In this document: positions 63,314 to 64,000 of the stretch, piece by piece
Position numbering within the stretch: position 1 is the stretch's first letter
How the letters are laid out: each line of letters opens with the position of its first letter
Assembly: GCF_900114155.1 (NCBI RefSeq)
Contig: NZ_FOSC01000003.1
Location: forward strand, 124,001 to 188,000
Source of the DNA: Marinobacter persicus
GTDB lineage: Bacteria; Pseudomonadota; Gammaproteobacteria; Pseudomonadales; Oleiphilaceae
DNA length: 64,000 nucleotides
Direction: 5' to 3'
Translations under genes and position numbers: made by a program
The notes under the pieces: model-generated
The model's input: only the letters and a program-made list of their open reading frames with translations
Told to the model about the DNA's origin: nothing
The model's database searches: none

Positions 63314-63425
63314 AGTGCGGGTTTGGCAGGGCTTCCCAAAAACCGCTACGAGCACATCCGTGTGCGCTTATTTCGGGCCGTCTTTGGCCCTCAAAATTTT
63401 TGGGAAGCCCTGCCAAACCCGCACT
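63314..63425. repeat. Palindromic element B (112 bp, 29-bp perfect arms)
   Basis: Arm 63314-63342 (core GGCAGGGCTTCCCAAAAA) is the exact reverse complement of 63397-63425. The 54-nt loop holds hairpins GCACAT/GTGTGC and GGGCC/GGCCC. It begins 48 bp after the flhB stop. The loop is about 83% identical to that of element C in reverse orientation. Confidence 0.88.
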
Positions 63426-63542
63426 GTTCGACACTCTGCTATTCGCTGGTTATTCCGGTTATTGATGGGATCTTGCATAGAAAGTGAAATTGCTGGGATG
63501 CTAAACCTTCCAAGCGCATTGGCGATATCAGAAAAGCCGAAA

Positions 63543-63654
63543 ACATCAGGGCCAGCCAGCCCTCCAAAAAATTTCGAAGGCCAGGGATGGCCTGAGAGAA
63601 GCGCACATGGATGTGCTCGTAGCGGTTTTTTGGAGGGCTGGCTGGCTCTGATGT
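63543..63654. repeat. Palindromic element C (112 bp), inverted relative to B
   Basis: Arm 63543-63571 is the reverse complement of 63626-63654 except for one position. Its core (CCAGCCAGCCCTCCAAAAAA) differs from that of A and B. The 54-nt loop, read on the minus strand, carries GCACAT/ATGTGC and AGGCC/GGCCT hairpins. B and C together fill most of the 493-base gap 63266-63758, which holds no gene I can support. Confidence 0.88.
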
Positions 63655-63715
63655 CTCCAGAGCGGGCAGGCTAGGGCAGAAACAATCAGCAACCTCGAAA
63701 AACGGGGGTAATACT

Positions 63716-63750
63716 GAAAAGCATGCCGGCCCCCGCAAAAGAGGGCCGGC
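63716..63750 (-). terminator. Probable terminator of the uraA-type permease
   Basis: On the minus strand GCCGGCCC pairs with GGGCCGGC around an A/T-containing loop and is followed by a short CTTTTC tract. It lies about 9 nt past the permease stop. Confidence 0.65.
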
Positions 63751-63758
63751 ACATCTAC

Positions 63759-64000
63759 TCAGTCGGAGTGCTTCTCGTGAATGCGCCTGCCCCAGGCCTC
63801 TCTCTCGCCAGGCAGCACCAGGTTCAGGATGATGGCCGCCACCGCGCACAGGGCGATGCCCTCCAGGTGGCCCAGCACCATGTTGCCGATGCCGAACACC
63901 AGGGTAACGCCGACAATCACCAGATTGCGGGACACCGACAAATCCACCTGATGGCGAATCAGCGTGTTCAGACCCACCACCGCGATAGAGCCGAACAGCA
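63759..64000 (-). CDS. C-terminal part of a uracil/nucleobase:cation symporter (UraA/NCS2), cut by the window edge
   Basis: About 80 residues are visible, ending GEREAWGRRIHEKHSD. The segment LFGSIAVVGLNTLIRHQVDLSVSRNLVIVGVTLVFGIG and the last membrane helix (GIALCAVAAIILNLVLP) match the C-terminus of UraA-type NCS2 permeases, which import uracil with a proton. The N-terminal, larger part lies beyond position 64000. It is convergent with the flagellar operon. Confidence 0.85.
   Translation of the reverse strand, partial: LFGSIAVVGLNTLIRHQVDLSVSRNLVIVGVTLVFGIGNMVLGHLEGIALCAVAAIILNLVLPGEREAWGRRIHEKHSD

Noticed and set aside
63314..63654. Integron attC sites or a CRISPR array
   Set aside because: No GTTRRRY/RYYYAAC core boxes, no integrase, no regularly spaced repeats with unique spacers, and no cas genes.
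63314..63654. Insertion sequence remnants
   Set aside because: No transposase coding fragment and no clear target-site duplication flanking the arms; only a non-autonomous element could still be argued.

Overview
The window looks like chromosomal DNA of a motile, polarly flagellated gammaproteobacterium of the Pseudomonas/Marinobacter type. This rests on the fleQ-fleSR-fliEFGHIJ order with sigma-54 promoters, the lexA-sulA pair, the oxidative and marine-type transporter set, and a moderately high GC content. Marinobacter or a close relative is the best guess, made from gene order and protein style; no database was searched.

Layout. Positions 1-7,600 are a copper/silver defence block. It holds the tail of a DUF2933-type protein, an isoprenylcysteine methyltransferase-like membrane protein, two low-GC genes for small exported proteins on the other strand, and a complete cusCBA-type RND efflux operon. 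Positions 7,600-19,300 are mainly housekeeping: tRNA-Pro, an FMN glutamate synthase-like oxidoreductase, a BCCT osmolyte carrier, an operon of ATP-grasp ligase, UUP1-type membrane protein and retropepsin-like lipoprotein, rmuC, class I fumarase, an alkyltransferase-like protein and fxsA. Positions 19,300-31,100 hold groESL behind a sigma-32 promoter, an isolated gspD, an M48 protease with lemA, a GGDEF/EAL protein, sodB and purEK. Positions 31,200-42,500 hold a coiled-coil membrane protein, a tRNA-Val/Asp/Val operon, tamAB, a SIMPL protein, an amidoligase with its glutamine amidotransferase partner, lexA-sulA and two small conserved genes. Positions 42,600-63,265 are one flagellar cluster: a FliT-like protein, fleQ, fleSR, fliEFGHIJ, an HsbA/HsbR-like partner-switch pair plus an HPT protein, then fliKLMNOPQR and flhB. 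The window ends in a uraA-type permease cut by the edge.

How the genes work together. FleQ has its own sigma-70-like promoter. Four good sigma-54 (-24/-12) promoters follow, before fleS, fliE, fliK and fliL, so FleQ and then FleSR can drive the basal body, export apparatus and C-ring in stages. The STAS protein, the REC-phosphatase-kinase protein and the HPT protein sit between fliJ and fliK, and probably tie a phosphorelay to motility or to the switch to surface growth.

The least explained item is a three-copy family of about 112-116 bp palindromic elements: one between purE and purK and two between flhB and uraA. Each copy has arms of about 29 bp that are perfect or nearly perfect within that copy but differ between copies. 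They enclose a loop of about 54-58 nt that itself carries two small hairpins, with at least one compensatory base-pair change between copies. I see no transposase, CRISPR array, prophage or insertion sequence in the window.
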